NCBI GenBank assembly: GCA_964459445.1
Contig: CAYWMP010000072.1
Coordinates: 1 to 26,429 of the forward strand
DNA: 26,429 bases
Source: CAYWMP01 sp964459445
Lineage (GTDB): Bacteria; Desulfobacterota; DSM-4660; Desulfatiglandales; HGW-15
Direction of reading: 5' to 3'
Positions 1 through 9,003 of this stretch are shown one piece after another (positions within the stretch are counted from its first letter, which is position 1; each line of letters starts with the position of its first letter). A program made the translations under genes and the position numbers. Under the pieces are notes generated by a model. It did no database searches. It was given only the letters and a program-made list of their open reading frames with translations, and was not told where the DNA came from.

Positions 1-716
1 GGAATGCCATCTCAATGATCTTCCAGGAACCCATGACTTCGCTGAATCCGGTGTTAAAGATCGGCGATCAAATCTCAGAAAGTGTTCGGGTTCATGAAGG
101 GATGACGCGAAGAGAGGCCTGGCGTTGGGCCGTTGAGATGCTTCGGATGGTAAGGATTCCCTCTCCGGGCGCGAGATCCAGGGAATATCCCCACAAGCTC
201 TCGGGAGGCATGCGCCAAAGGGCCATGATTGCCATGTCGCTATCCTGCAATCCTCAACTCATACTCGCGGATGAACCGACAACGGCCCTTGATGTAACGA
301 TTCAAGCCCAGATCATGGACCTCATGGTGCGTCTAAAGGAAGATTTCAAGACCGCGATTGTGCTTATTACCCATGACTTGGGCGTTATTGCGGAGATGGC
401 GAGCAGGGTCGTGGTCATGTATGCAGGCAAGGTGGTTGAGGAGGCCTCTGTGAAAGAGATCTTCAAGGACCCTAGACATCCCTACACGCAGGGGCTTCTC
501 GGCTCCATTCCCGTTATGGGGCGTAAGGATCAGATAGGCATCAGGCTCCAGGAAATAAAGGGGATGGTGCCAAGCCCTCTTGAAATGCCTGTGGGATGCA
601 GATTTCATCCACGCTGTTTTCGCTCCATGGATGTTTGCTCTGAAAAAGAACCACCTATGGTCAAACTGTCCCAACACCGGCGGGTGAATTGCTGGTTGGC
701 GGCGGAAATCGGGTAA
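1..716 (+). CDS. Oligopeptide/dipeptide ABC transporter ATP-binding protein, DppD/OppD type (5' truncated by window)
   Basis: This is the C-terminal part of an ABC ATPase that energises peptide import at the cytoplasmic face of an Opp/Dpp-type permease. The reading frame is open to the left edge, so the ATG at 15 is internal: it lies in the typical Q-loop stretch MIFQEPMTSLNP. Walker A lies outside the window. Visible motifs are the ABC signature LSGGMRQR, Walker B followed by the D-loop (LADEPTTALD), the switch histidine in LITHDLG, and a C-terminal oligo_HPY region with clustered cysteines (CRFHPRC, then a later Cys). The second ATPase follows 147 bp downstream in the same direction, which is the usual DppD-DppF order. 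The substrate cannot be told from the ATPase; the peptidase-like gene at 1958 favours peptides. Confidence 0.93.
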   Translation, partial: NAISMIFQEPMTSLNPVLKIGDQISESVRVHEGMTRREAWRWAVEMLRMVRIPSPGARSREYPHKLSGGMRQRAMIAMSLSCNPQLILADEPTTALDVTIQAQIMDLMVRLKEDFKTAIVLITHDLGVIAEMASRVVVMYAGKVVEEASVKEIFKDPRHPYTQGLLGSIPVMGRKDQIGIRLQEIKGMVPSPLEMPVGCRFHPRCFRSMDVCSEKEPPMVKLSQHRRVNCWLAAEIG

Positions 717-863
717 CCGATACCGGCGACGCAAAACACGAAAGTAAAGACGGGGTAACACTTCGGCGTTTTTAATAGGTACTTGATTGGGTGGAGGGCG
801 GGGAGATTGCTAAGCCCCCACTAGGCTGAAAAGGGTAAAATTCGAAGAAACGAACTGGTTGAT

Positions 864-1823
864 ATGCCTCTTCTGGAAGTAAAAGACCTCAAAAAGTATT
901 TCCCCGTAAAAAAAGGACTTCTGTCCAGAACAGTCGGCCAGGTCAAGGCCGTTGACGGGGTCAGCTTTACTCTGGAACGGGGGGAGACTCTGGGGTTGGT
1001 TGGCGAGAGCGGGTGCGGCAAAACAACGGTCGGGCGATCCATCCTGCGGCTGACCGAACCGACCTCGGGGAGCGTGTTTTTTAACGGGCAAGACCTTCTG
1101 GGTCTGAACAAAGAAGAGTTGAGGGATATGAGGGCCTCGATTCAGGTCATCTTTCAAGATCCATTTTCTTCACTTAACCCCCGCATGAGTGTAGGGCATA
1201 TTATTGCTGAACCCATCAAAAACCACCTCAAGGTATCAAGAGAAGAGATCAGGGCGCGAGTGGCCGATCTCATGAAGAAGGTCGGGCTTCACCCGGAACA
1301 GATGACCCGTTATCCGCACGAGTTCTCGGGGGGACAGCGCCAGCGTATCGGCATTGCGCGCGCCCTTGCCATGGATCCCATTGCCATCATTTGCGACGAA
1401 CCCGTTTCAGCCCTGGATGTGTCCATTCAAGCCCAGGTCATCAACCTCCTCGCCGAACTTCAGGAAGAGCTAAACCTGTCCTATGTCTTTATTGCCCATG
1501 ACCTGAGTGTTGTGGAACATATCAGTGATCGGGTGGCGGTGATGTATTTGGGGCGGATTGTGGAACTGGCAACCGACATAGCGCTCTATCAAAACCCCCT
1601 TCATCCCTATAGCCAGGCATTGCTTTCAGCCGTTCCCACGCCTGATCCGGACGTCAAAAAAGAGAAGATCCTCCTGGAAGGGGATGTGCCAAGCCCCTTG
1701 AATCCTCCGCCGGGATGTAATTTTCACACACGGTGCCCGGAGAGCGAAGAGATATGTACCCAACAAATTCCTGAGTTTCGGGATCTGGGAGAAAGGCATT
1801 GGGTTGCCTGTCATAGGCGATGA
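864..1823 (+). CDS. Oligopeptide/dipeptide ABC transporter ATP-binding protein, DppF/OppF type
   Basis: This 319-residue protein is the second ATPase of a peptide ABC importer; it normally pairs with the DppD/OppD-type partner to drive uptake. Walker A is GESGCGKTT (residues 47-55), the Q-loop glutamine is about residue 98 (VIFQDPFSSLNP), the signature FSGGQRQR starts at about 154, and Walker B ends in D178-E179 followed by the D-loop SALD. The switch histidine is in FIAHDLS. The C-terminal oligo_HPY extension is intact, with CNFHTRCP and a later Cys. Length is normal for the family. No strong ribosome binding site precedes the ATG, so the start rests on the homologous N-terminus (LLEVKDLKKYFPVKKG). 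A heptamer array begins directly after the stop codon. Confidence 0.95.
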   Translation: MPLLEVKDLKKYFPVKKGLLSRTVGQVKAVDGVSFTLERGETLGLVGESGCGKTTVGRSILRLTEPTSGSVFFNGQDLLGLNKEELRDMRASIQVIFQDPFSSLNPRMSVGHIIAEPIKNHLKVSREEIRARVADLMKKVGLHPEQMTRYPHEFSGGQRQRIGIARALAMDPIAIICDEPVSALDVSIQAQVINLLAELQEELNLSYVFIAHDLSVVEHISDRVAVMYLGRIVELATDIALYQNPLHPYSQALLSAVPTPDPDVKKEKILLEGDVPSPLNPPPGCNFHTRCPESEEICTQQIPEFRDLGERHWVACHRR

Positions 1824-1858
1824 CTGGTTGCTTGTTACTCGTTGCTGGCTATTTGTTT
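1824..1858 (+). repeat. Degenerate heptamer array, consensus CTNGTTN
   Basis: Five adjacent 7-bp units start on the base after the oppF-type stop codon: CTGGTTG, CTTGTTA, CTCGTTG, CTGGCTA and a weaker TTTGTTT. The phase is kept without indels. A related four-unit array lies on the other strand at 18161-18188. Confidence 0.6.
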
Positions 1859-1957
1859 GAAAGGACTCGAAACTGAAAACTTGTCGGAGCGAAAATTTCG
1901 GTGCAGACAAGGCGGACTAGATGATACCTAGGATTATGGGCCCGGGAGAATATGAAC

Positions 1958-2980
1958 ATGAATGAAGTCAGCCGGAATGATGCTCTTCGATTGCATCGTG
2001 ATAGCATTATTATAGACGGGCTGAATGCCAGCTACTTCTTTGATAAGGAAGTCCTGGAAAGCCTTAAGAAGGGAGGCATCACATCCTTTAACGGAACCAT
2101 TGCTGCCTGGCATACCCTTCCTGAAACCATGAACCTCATGGCAGGTTACCTGGAGCTCTTCAAAAGGCATGATGACCTCCTCATGCCGGTTCACAAGGTG
2201 GAGGACATTCAGTGGGCCAAGGCCACCGGGCGCATCGGTTTTATTCTGGGATTTCAGGGCATAGGTCCCATAGGGGACAACATCCGTCTACTCAGTGTCT
2301 ATCATGCCTTAGGGGTAAGGATCATTCAACTCACGTACAACCACCAGAATCCTGCCGGGTATGGGTGTATGGCGCCTGAGGACAAGGGGCTTACGGCCTT
2401 TGGCAGGGACATCATCGACGAATTGAACAGTCTCAAAATTCTTATCGATCTTTCCCACTGCGGGCCTAAAACGTCTCTTGAAACGATCGAAACATCCAAC
2501 CAACCCGTGGCCTTTACCCATGTCGATCCCGCGGCCCTGGCCAAACACCCCCGGAATAAATCAGACGAGGCCCTGAGGGCTATAGCTGCCAAGGGTGGGG
2601 TCGCAGGAGTTACTGCCCTGCCTGCCATGCTGACCGGGCAAAGGCATGCGACTTTGGAGGACTATCTAGCGGCCATCGATTATATGGTGAACCTCATGGG
2701 AATTGATCATGTGGGGATCGGCCCCGATTTCATGGAAAACATGCCCGAAGAGATTCTGGGGCCGGCGCTTCAAGGAATTTCGGATGAAGAGAAGAGAAAA
2801 TACTTTAGCGCCAAAGAGGTTGAAGGCTTTACCTCCATATCCGCGTGTCCAAAGGTAACCCAGGGCTTGATGAAACGAGGATATCCTGAAGAGGCCGTGA
2901 AAAAAATCATGGGTTGCAATTGGCTGAGGCTTTACGAGGATGTGTGGAGCAAGAAGGAGAATTTAGTCCCAATCGCCTGA
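1958..2980 (+). CDS. Peptidase M19 (membrane/renal dipeptidase) family protein, metal site altered
   Basis: This 340-residue protein has the M19 amidohydrolase (TIM-barrel) fold. Known members hydrolyse dipeptides with a two-zinc site. Conserved M19 stretches are LIDLSHCG (His about 167), FTHVDPAAL (His about 188), KHPRNKSDEAL and MGIDHVGIGPDF (Asp about 257). The N-terminal DGHxD motif reads DGLNA here, so the first-metal His and Asp become Leu22 and Ala24. The bridging Glu in the usual EG motif becomes Gln100 (GFQGIG). The canonical two-metal hydrolysis mechanism is therefore doubtful. The ATG at 1958 is chosen over 1952 because GGGAG at 1944-1948 sits 9 bases upstream of it but only 3 from the other. 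The location after peptide-transporter ATPases suggests a role with imported peptides or peptide-like compounds. Confidence 0.85.
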   Translation: MNEVSRNDALRLHRDSIIIDGLNASYFFDKEVLESLKKGGITSFNGTIAAWHTLPETMNLMAGYLELFKRHDDLLMPVHKVEDIQWAKATGRIGFILGFQGIGPIGDNIRLLSVYHALGVRIIQLTYNHQNPAGYGCMAPEDKGLTAFGRDIIDELNSLKILIDLSHCGPKTSLETIETSNQPVAFTHVDPAALAKHPRNKSDEALRAIAAKGGVAGVTALPAMLTGQRHATLEDYLAAIDYMVNLMGIDHVGIGPDFMENMPEEILGPALQGISDEEKRKYFSAKEVEGFTSISACPKVTQGLMKRGYPEEAVKKIMGCNWLRLYEDVWSKKENLVPIA

Positions 2981-3037
2981 GATCTTTGCAAAACGCCTCC
3001 TTTTGCCCAAACTTCCTTTTCAGACTCGTTCCGCCGC

Positions 3038-3700
3038 TCATCTAAAGGAAAGGATGGGCCACGATCTCTGGCTCGCCACGATTTTTAGCGGCTCTGTGGG
3101 TTCGACCACATAGGGTTTTCCCACGAGTTCGAGGAGGGGGATATCCGCCTGATGATTGCCGTAGGCGTAGGACTCTTTAATATCAATGCCTACTTTTCGT
3201 GCCAGCTCCAAACTCAGCACTCTTTTGTTTTCACCAACGCAAATCAGCCCTTTAGGCCTTCCGGTCAGTAATCCGTCTTCACCCTCTTCCAAATCAGTAG
3301 ACAGCAGATGGTCGAAGCCAAGATTATTTGCAGCGGGCTTAAGCCAATACCTGACCGATCCCGAGATTAAAACCAATACATGACCCTGATTTTTATGGTA
3401 GTCCAGTCTCGAGAGAATCCTGGGCGCAAGATGGGGCTCCAAATACTTCCTGTAGAAGGCGTCCGCGGATTTTTCAAAGTCGGCCAGGTTTTTTCCCCTG
3501 TAAAAGGTCAGCAGTATTTTGACCATTCGTTCTTCAGGGATGATATGTCGGCGATAAAGGGTATTGGTTATCCATATTTTCAGGGCATAGCCGAGGGGCA
3601 GCATCCGGTTTTCCTTTAACCACTTAAATCCCATCTTAGCGCTTTCCACTTCAACGAGGGTCTGGTCAAAATCAAAAAACGCGGCAATCTTTTCAGTCAT
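3038..3700 (-). CDS. HAD-superfamily hydrolase, subfamily IB (phosphoserine-phosphatase-like)
   Basis: This protein of about 220 residues is probably a cytoplasmic phosphatase on a small phosphorylated metabolite; the substrate is not identifiable. Motif I is FFDFDQTL, with the nucleophile and general acid/base Asp10 and Asp12. Motif II is LISGS (Ser113), the motif III lysine is about residue 159, and motif IV is YGNHQADIPLL. In motif IV the first acidic residue, usually Asp, is Asn182, while Asp186 is kept. The helical cap between motifs I and II fits the SerB/CicA-like IB group. The ATG at 3700 is preferred because AGAGGA lies 9 bases upstream; the ATG at 3706 is only 3 bases from it. It follows the EthD-domain gene on the same strand by 27 bp and probably shares its transcript. 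Confidence 0.85.
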   Translation of the reverse strand: MTEKIAAFFDFDQTLVEVESAKMGFKWLKENRMLPLGYALKIWITNTLYRRHIIPEERMVKILLTFYRGKNLADFEKSADAFYRKYLEPHLAPRILSRLDYHKNQGHVLVLISGSVRYWLKPAANNLGFDHLLSTDLEEGEDGLLTGRPKGLICVGENKRVLSLELARKVGIDIKESYAYGNHQADIPLLELVGKPYVVEPTEPLKIVASQRSWPILSFR

Positions 3701-3727
3701 GAGCATAGTTCCTCTGGTCCCGGATTT

Positions 3728-4039
3728 TTACTCGAGGATTTCGCTGATCTGCCGGATGGGTGTGATGTCGGTGAAATTGGGAATGTCGCCCCTCAAGACA
3801 GAGGCAACCTCCGCGATTCCCCGGTCATAACCATCACGCGAATCAAAATAAAGATTTCCAATGCAAATATAGGGCGCCGGTTCGTCGCCGCTACCAGAGA
3901 GCCCCCTATCCACACCGGTCTTTATAAGCCCGAAGGCCTTAAGATGTTTCTCTACAAGGTCCATGTGTGTCGTCCGATAGTAATCAAAGTCAAACCTGGC
4001 GCCCTGATCATTAGGATACATGATACTGACCTTAAACAT
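3728..4039 (-). CDS. EthD-domain (dimeric alpha-beta barrel) protein
   Basis: This small protein of 103 residues is a single EthD-type ferredoxin-like alpha-beta barrel. The family signature is clear near the N-terminus: VSIMYPNDQGARFDFDYYRTTHMDLV, here quoted in overlapping parts MYPNDQGARF and DYYRTTHMDLV. Members usually dimerise, and some are linked to ring-compound or ether metabolism, but many have no known reaction. The start is the ATG at 4039: a consensus AGGAGG (complement of 4047-4052) lies 7 bases upstream, so an upstream in-frame ATG at 4063 is unlikely. It is the first gene of a leftward pair with the HAD phosphatase and is divergent from mfd. Confidence 0.85.
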   Translation of the reverse strand: MFKVSIMYPNDQGARFDFDYYRTTHMDLVEKHLKAFGLIKTGVDRGLSGSGDEPAPYICIGNLYFDSRDGYDRGIAEVASVLRGDIPNFTDITPIRQISEILE

Positions 4040-4331
4040 ATTCCGTCCTCCTGGATATTGCATGAATAGGATTTATTGCTGGCTGTTGGTGGTTGAGTGA
4101 TAATCTATAATCTTCTCTTGATATGCATCGCCCATATCCTTTGTGGTTTTAATCGTATAGCGATATATGAGTCAAATGAATAATATCGATCGCATTGATT
4201 CTTAATTTCAGCGTGGTCATGCCCCGCCATGAGCCATGAATGTAACGGGCGACCGACGGCTGACCCGATAAGATTCCGCATTTTGTGAATTTTGAGTTTT
4301 CATCCCGGCATTCGACCTTGCCTCGAATGTC

Positions 4332-7300
4332 ATGTTCGGGTATGTTTCATTTCCTATCATGTTTGGCAAAGACCACAACCTAGATCAACTCAAAAAATGG
4401 ATTGATGAAGGCCAGAAGGAGCTCAGGGTTACCGGACTGGCCGGTACGGCGAGGGTCTATTTCCTCGCCCGGTTATTGGAGATGGTCGAGGTTCCCAGCC
4501 TCATCATTCTCCCGAGAGCAAAGGATGCACACCGGTTTTTCAGAGAGCTCCAGTTTTTCCTGCCCGACGTCTATGTCCACGCAGAGCCAGGGAAGCGTCG
4601 GCTCTATGATTTTCCCCTATACGACATATCGCCCTTAACCGGGCTTAGCCCCCACAAGGATGTCGTCACAAGACGTCTCCAAGCCCTGTATGCCATTACC
4701 TCGGAAAAAAACCCGATCGTGATCACCTCCGTTGGCGCACTCTGCCTAAGGCTTTTACCCAAAAACGCCCTTATTGATGCCGTTGAATACCTGGAGGTAG
4801 AGGAGGAAGTTGAACGGGATAAGCTAATAAGGGAACTCTCGTCAAAGGGGTACCTGCGGACCTCTCTCGTGGAAGAGAAGGGCGATTTTTCCGTTAGGGG
4901 CGGGGTCATTGACGTATTTCCGACCAGTTATCCCCAACCGGTGCGCATTGAATTCTGGGGCGACCGTATCGAATCCATTCGATATTTCGATCCCATGAGC
5001 CAGCGATCAAAGGAAGATCTAAAGGAAGTGGTTCTGCTTCCGGCCAACGAAATCATTATGGAAAAGGGAAACGTGAAAAGAGCCCGGTCCATGGGACGGC
5101 TTCCGCCCGAATTAAGAGAACAGGGGGCCTTTCCCGGGCAAGAGGCCTGGCTGAATCACTTCTATTCCCGTCTCGGCACGTTCTTCCATTACTTCCCACA
5201 CCACGGGCTCGTGACATCCATCGATTCATTTCGGATAGAGAAGGAAACTGAGAATTTCGTCGAGGATTTTGAGAAGGATGCGGAGAAATATCGTCAGGAG
5301 GCCGTAGAAAGGGAAAGTCCCTTTCCCGAGCTGGACGGTATCACCCTTTCAAATGCGGAAACCGACGAATATCTCTCAAGGTATCAACGGCTCGATTTAA
5401 GCGAATTGCCGATTGAGGCGCCGGGTGGATTCGCCGGCCTGCTTAACATCACAGGATACGCCGATGTGGGTGGGGATCTTGATCTCAAGATGGCCGGTAA
5501 GGGTCGGGTGTCCATGGCGCCCTTGGCGGAGAAGATCACGCAATGGCTTGAATTGGGTGCAAGGGTCGTTCTCGTCTGCCGTACGGAACAACAGGCAAAG
5601 CGGCTCAACGAAATACTCAACAACTATCAGGTCCCCGTGGATGAAGTGGTCAATCACTGGGATCGCGTATCCCCGGGCAGAGGGCTTACCATGTGTTTGG
5701 GTCGCCTGTCGAAGGGATTTGCCTGGTCGGATCTTGGCATCTATGTAATCAGTGAAGACGAAATCTTCGGAACAAAGAGGGCCCGGGCCCGGTTGGGTCC
5801 TAAAACCACCGAGGGAGCGCTGGCCCTAACCGCCTTCAGTCAGCTCAAGGCCGGCGAACTAGTGGTCCATCACAACCACGGTATTGGGTGTTATCGCGGT
5901 CTCCTTAAGATGGAAGTGGAGCAAAAGGTCAACGACTTTGTTTTCATTGAATATGCAAACCAGGACAAGCTCTTTATACCTGCCGACCGCATCAGCATCC
6001 TCCAAAAATACGTCGGTGCCGATGAGAGAACACCAAAACTTGACCAGTTGGGTGGGCGGTCCTGGGATCTCGTCAAAAAGAAGGCCAAAAAATCCATCCG
6101 GGAGATCGCCAAGCAGCTTGTAGAGATCTATGCCCTGCGAAAGCACCGAAAGGGATTCGCTTTTTCATTGGCCGATAACGCCTTTCGTGAGTTTGAGGCC
6201 ACCTTTGAACATGAAGAAACCTCCGACCAGATCAAGACCATTGACGAGGTCCTTTCGGACATGGAGTCCGACCAACCCATGGACCGGCTGGTATGCGGGG
6301 ATGTGGGATTTGGAAAGACCGAGGTAGCCATCCGGGCGGCCTTTAAAGCAGTCATGGACGGTAAGCAGGCGGCGCTGCTCGTGCCGACAACGGTTTTGGC
6401 CGAACAGCACTATGAGACCTTTCGGAAAAGGATGAAACCCTATCAATTGCGCGTCGAGGTTTTGAGTCGGTTTAAAACCAGAGCAGAGCAGAAAGAAACC
6501 ATCGCAAAGATCCGATCCGGTAAGGCGGACGTCCTCATCGGCACCCACAGGATTCTGCAAAAAGACGTGGGCTTTAAAGACCTCGGTCTATTGATCATTG
6601 ATGAAGAACAGCGGTTCGGCGTGAAACAGAAGGAAAGACTAAAGCAGTATCGCGCCCTGGTGGATGTATTGGCACTGACCGCAACCCCGATTCCCCGGAC
6701 CATGCACCTGTCCCTCATGGGGATCCGGGACCTCAGTATTATCGAAACACCGCCGGAGGACAGACTGGCCATACAGACCTATCTTTCTCCCTATGATGAA
6801 GCGACGATCATTCGCGCTATCGAGTTTGAAGGGTCGAGGGGCGGTCAGGTATTTTTTGTTCACAACAGGGTTCATACCATCAATCATATTGCCGACAAGC
6901 TGAAGCAGTTGGTTCCTAAGGCGAGATTCGCAATAGCCCACGGTCAGATGAAGGAAAGGGAGCTCGAGGAAACCATGGTTCGGTTTCTTCAAAGGGAAAT
7001 CGATGTCTTGGTGTGTACAACCATCATCGAGTCCGGGTTGGATATTCCCTCAGCCAACACCATTATTATTAATGCGGCCGATCGGTTCGGTCTGGCCCAG
7101 ATCTATCAACTCAGGGGCCGGGTCGGGAGGGCCAACGAGGTGGCCTATGCCTACTTATTGCTCTCTCCCGGGTCCAATTTGACACCTCAGGCAGCGAAAA
7201 GGCTGAGGGCGCTTATGGATTTTTCCCATCTGGGCGCCGGCTTTCATTTGGCCATGCATGATCTGAGGATACGGGGTGGCGGCAACATCCTCGGCTTTTC

Positions 7301-7844
7301 CCAGACAGGGCATATTTCAGCCATTGGATATGAACTCTACTTAAAGCTGATAGAGCAGAGCATCGCCGAGTTAAAGGGCGAGGATTGGCACGAGGAAATC
7401 AACCCTGAAATCAATGTGGGCATCTCCGCTTATCTTCCGAGCGACTATATTTCAGATAACGATGTTCGTTTAAACCTCTATCGTAGATTGTCCGGCCTTA
7501 AAGAGGATGAAGAGCTTGCGGCCTTGATCCATGAAATGGATGATCGTTTCGGCCCTCCGGGTCCGGAAGTATCCAATCTTTTGAGCGTCATGTCAGTGAG
7601 ATTACTCATGAAACGACTGGGTATCCTCAGGCTCGATGTGGGTTCGGAATCGCTGGTCTTTGCTTTTGCTTCCGAAACGGGTGTTGAGCCCGAAAGGGTG
7701 ATCCGAATGGTAGAGAAAAATCCCAATAAGCTGAAACTCATTTCCGACAGCAAGCTCAGCGTGAAGACCGCGAGGCTTGCCCCCCTCGATGCCCTCCATG
7801 AAGTCAAAATCTTTCTTAGCAGCTTGGAGCAAAATCCAGCCTAA
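4332..7844 (+). CDS. mfd: Transcription-repair coupling factor Mfd
   Basis: This 1170-residue ATP-dependent DNA translocase removes stalled RNA polymerase from damaged template and recruits UvrA. The N-terminal UvrB-homology module covers roughly residues 1-350 (GGVIDVFP, IEFWGDRIESIR). The CarD-like RNA-polymerase interaction domain is about residues 503-561 (GELVVHHNHGIGCYRG). The RecG-like motor has Walker A GDVGFGKT (656-663), the DEEQ box at 757-760, the ATPIPRT motif and QLRGRVGR. The TRCF C-terminal domain closes the protein (RLNLYRRLSGL, DRFGPPG). Length matches full Mfd, with no frameshift. No clear ribosome binding site precedes the ATG at 4332; a second in-frame ATG at 4359 is possible. 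It heads a run of rightward housekeeping genes. Confidence 0.98.
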   Translation: MFGYVSFPIMFGKDHNLDQLKKWIDEGQKELRVTGLAGTARVYFLARLLEMVEVPSLIILPRAKDAHRFFRELQFFLPDVYVHAEPGKRRLYDFPLYDISPLTGLSPHKDVVTRRLQALYAITSEKNPIVITSVGALCLRLLPKNALIDAVEYLEVEEEVERDKLIRELSSKGYLRTSLVEEKGDFSVRGGVIDVFPTSYPQPVRIEFWGDRIESIRYFDPMSQRSKEDLKEVVLLPANEIIMEKGNVKRARSMGRLPPELREQGAFPGQEAWLNHFYSRLGTFFHYFPHHGLVTSIDSFRIEKETENFVEDFEKDAEKYRQEAVERESPFPELDGITLSNAETDEYLSRYQRLDLSELPIEAPGGFAGLLNITGYADVGGDLDLKMAGKGRVSMAPLAEKITQWLELGARVVLVCRTEQQAKRLNEILNNYQVPVDEVVNHWDRVSPGRGLTMCLGRLSKGFAWSDLGIYVISEDEIFGTKRARARLGPKTTEGALALTAFSQLKAGELVVHHNHGIGCYRGLLKMEVEQKVNDFVFIEYANQDKLFIPADRISILQKYVGADERTPKLDQLGGRSWDLVKKKAKKSIREIAKQLVEIYALRKHRKGFAFSLADNAFREFEATFEHEETSDQIKTIDEVLSDMESDQPMDRLVCGDVGFGKTEVAIRAAFKAVMDGKQAALLVPTTVLAEQHYETFRKRMKPYQLRVEVLSRFKTRAEQKETIAKIRSGKADVLIGTHRILQKDVGFKDLGLLIIDEEQRFGVKQKERLKQYRALVDVLALTATPIPRTMHLSLMGIRDLSIIETPPEDRLAIQTYLSPYDEATIIRAIEFEGSRGGQVFFVHNRVHTINHIADKLKQLVPKARFAIAHGQMKERELEETMVRFLQREIDVLVCTTIIESGLDIPSANTIIINAADRFGLAQIYQLRGRVGRANEVAYAYLLLSPGSNLTPQAAKRLRALMDFSHLGAGFHLAMHDLRIRGGGNILGFSQTGHISAIGYELYLKLIEQSIAELKGEDWHEEINPEINVGISAYLPSDYISDNDVRLNLYRRLSGLKEDEELAALIHEMDDRFGPPGPEVSNLLSVMSVRLLMKRLGILRLDVGSESLVFAFASETGVEPERVIRMVEKNPNKLKLISDSKLSVKTARLAPLDALHEVKIFLSSLEQNPA

Positions 7845-7866
7845 GGGTAAGAAAATGCGCCAAGCC

Positions 7867-7888
7867 CTGCCGGATCATGGGTCGGCAG
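7867..7888 (+). other. Hairpin downstream of mfd
   Basis: A perfect 6-bp stem (CTGCCG / CGGCAG) with a 10-base loop lies 23 bp after the mfd stop codon. No T-run follows, so intrinsic termination is uncertain; it could be a transcript-end or processing structure. Confidence 0.3.
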
Positions 7889-7929
7889 AATCCAAGATGA
7901 AAGAAGCTGTTTAATTTCAATGATTTCCG

Positions 7930-7958
7930 TTGAATAACGGCCCGGGAGGGCTTATAAT
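7930..7958 (+). promoter_or_regulatory. Sigma-70-type promoter for the PPIase/surA-like operon
   Basis: The -35 box TTGAAT (7930-7935) and a perfect -10 box TATAAT (7953-7958) are separated by exactly 17 bases. Transcription would begin near 7965 and give a 5' leader of roughly 90 bases before the ATG at 8059. Confidence 0.65.
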
Positions 7959-8058
7959 TATTCTTGCAATTTCAAGGATATCTGATAGGCTAGCCCATTT
8001 AAGTTTAATAGCTTGCGTCCCATGTCCGCAAGTCTTTGAGGGAGATTAGACCTCGGCA

Positions 8059-9003
8059 ATGATTATTCCTATTGGAAGGGCCTTTTTAGCAATTGCTGTC
8101 CTAGCCCTGTACCTTTCATCTTGCACTATCCTGGAAGCACCAGAGGACAAAGTAGTGCTTACCGTCGGAAAGCGGAAAATCACTGCTGAAGCCCTCAAAA
8201 AAGATATCGAACGAATGACCTTGGAAATGGGGATCTCCGACCTGCGCGCCCCCGACCTGGTTGATCCCTTGTTAAAACAGATCATAGACAGACACCTCAT
8301 CTTAGAATACGGACGGGAAAAGGGCATTAACATACCCGATGATCAACTGGCGGCGGCTGTTAAGGAGATCCGCAGAGATTACTCGGAAGAGGATTTTCAG
8401 AAGGTCTTTTTACAAGAATATATCGATTTTGAGGAATGGAAGGAGAGACTAAGAGAACAACTTCTATTAAAAAAAATCATTGCCAAGGCCTCGGAGAAGA
8501 TGGGCCCCGTACCCTTTGAGGAGATAAAGGCCTATTTTGATTCGCACGAAAAACAGTTCGTGAGTCCGCCGAGGATTAGGCTCAGGCAAATCGTCGTGAA
8601 AACAAGGGAGGAGGCCGAGAGACTCCTTGCCCTCCTGGGCGGGGGGGCGGATATGGCCAAGATTGCCGGAGAGTATTCCGTTGCGCCGGAGGCAGAAAGC
8701 GGCGGAGAAATCGGTTGGGTCGCCAAAGGGGATTTGGAAGATAGAATGGAAAAAGTGGTCTTTTCCTTGCCGGTTGGGAAAAGGAGTGCGGTGACGAAGA
8801 CACCTTATGGATATCATATATTCGAGGTCATGGGGAGGAGTCCTGGGGGGCAAAAAAGCCTTCCCGAGGCGATGGAGGAAATCGAAGCGATACTCATGGT
8901 TCAGAAGGAAGCATCCTTCTATACCGGATGGCTAGAGGCGCTGCGGGACATGTTTCCCGTGGAAGTAGATCACCAAAGCATAGAATCAATGGAGTTTGGA
9001 TAG
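8059..9003 (+). CDS. Lipoprotein peptidyl-prolyl cis-trans isomerase (parvulin/PpiC type)
   Basis: This 314-residue periplasmic folding factor is predicted to be anchored by lipid. The N-terminus is a type II signal peptide with lipobox LSSC (Cys22). A SurA-N-like helical chaperone region follows (about residues 30-165). One parvulin rotamase domain spans about 170-258, with the typical IRLRQIVVKT strand, SGGEIGWV and YGYHIFEV. It would isomerise Xaa-Pro bonds and chaperone unfolded outer-membrane or secreted proteins. The stop codon is followed directly by the ATG of the surA-like gene, so translation is probably coupled. A strong promoter is visible about 100 bp upstream. GGGAG lies about 14 bases before the ATG, which is longer than usual. 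Confidence 0.9.
   Translation: MIIPIGRAFLAIAVLALYLSSCTILEAPEDKVVLTVGKRKITAEALKKDIERMTLEMGISDLRAPDLVDPLLKQIIDRHLILEYGREKGINIPDDQLAAAVKEIRRDYSEEDFQKVFLQEYIDFEEWKERLREQLLLKKIIAKASEKMGPVPFEEIKAYFDSHEKQFVSPPRIRLRQIVVKTREEAERLLALLGGGADMAKIAGEYSVAPEAESGGEIGWVAKGDLEDRMEKVVFSLPVGKRSAVTKTPYGYHIFEVMGRSPGGQKSLPEAMEEIEAILMVQKEASFYTGWLEALRDMFPVEVDHQSIESMEFG

Noticed and set aside
4064..4331. Promoters in the 268-bp gap between the EthD-domain gene and mfd
   Set aside because: AT-rich stretches occur, but no -35/-10 pair with 16-18 bp spacing was convincing on either strand.
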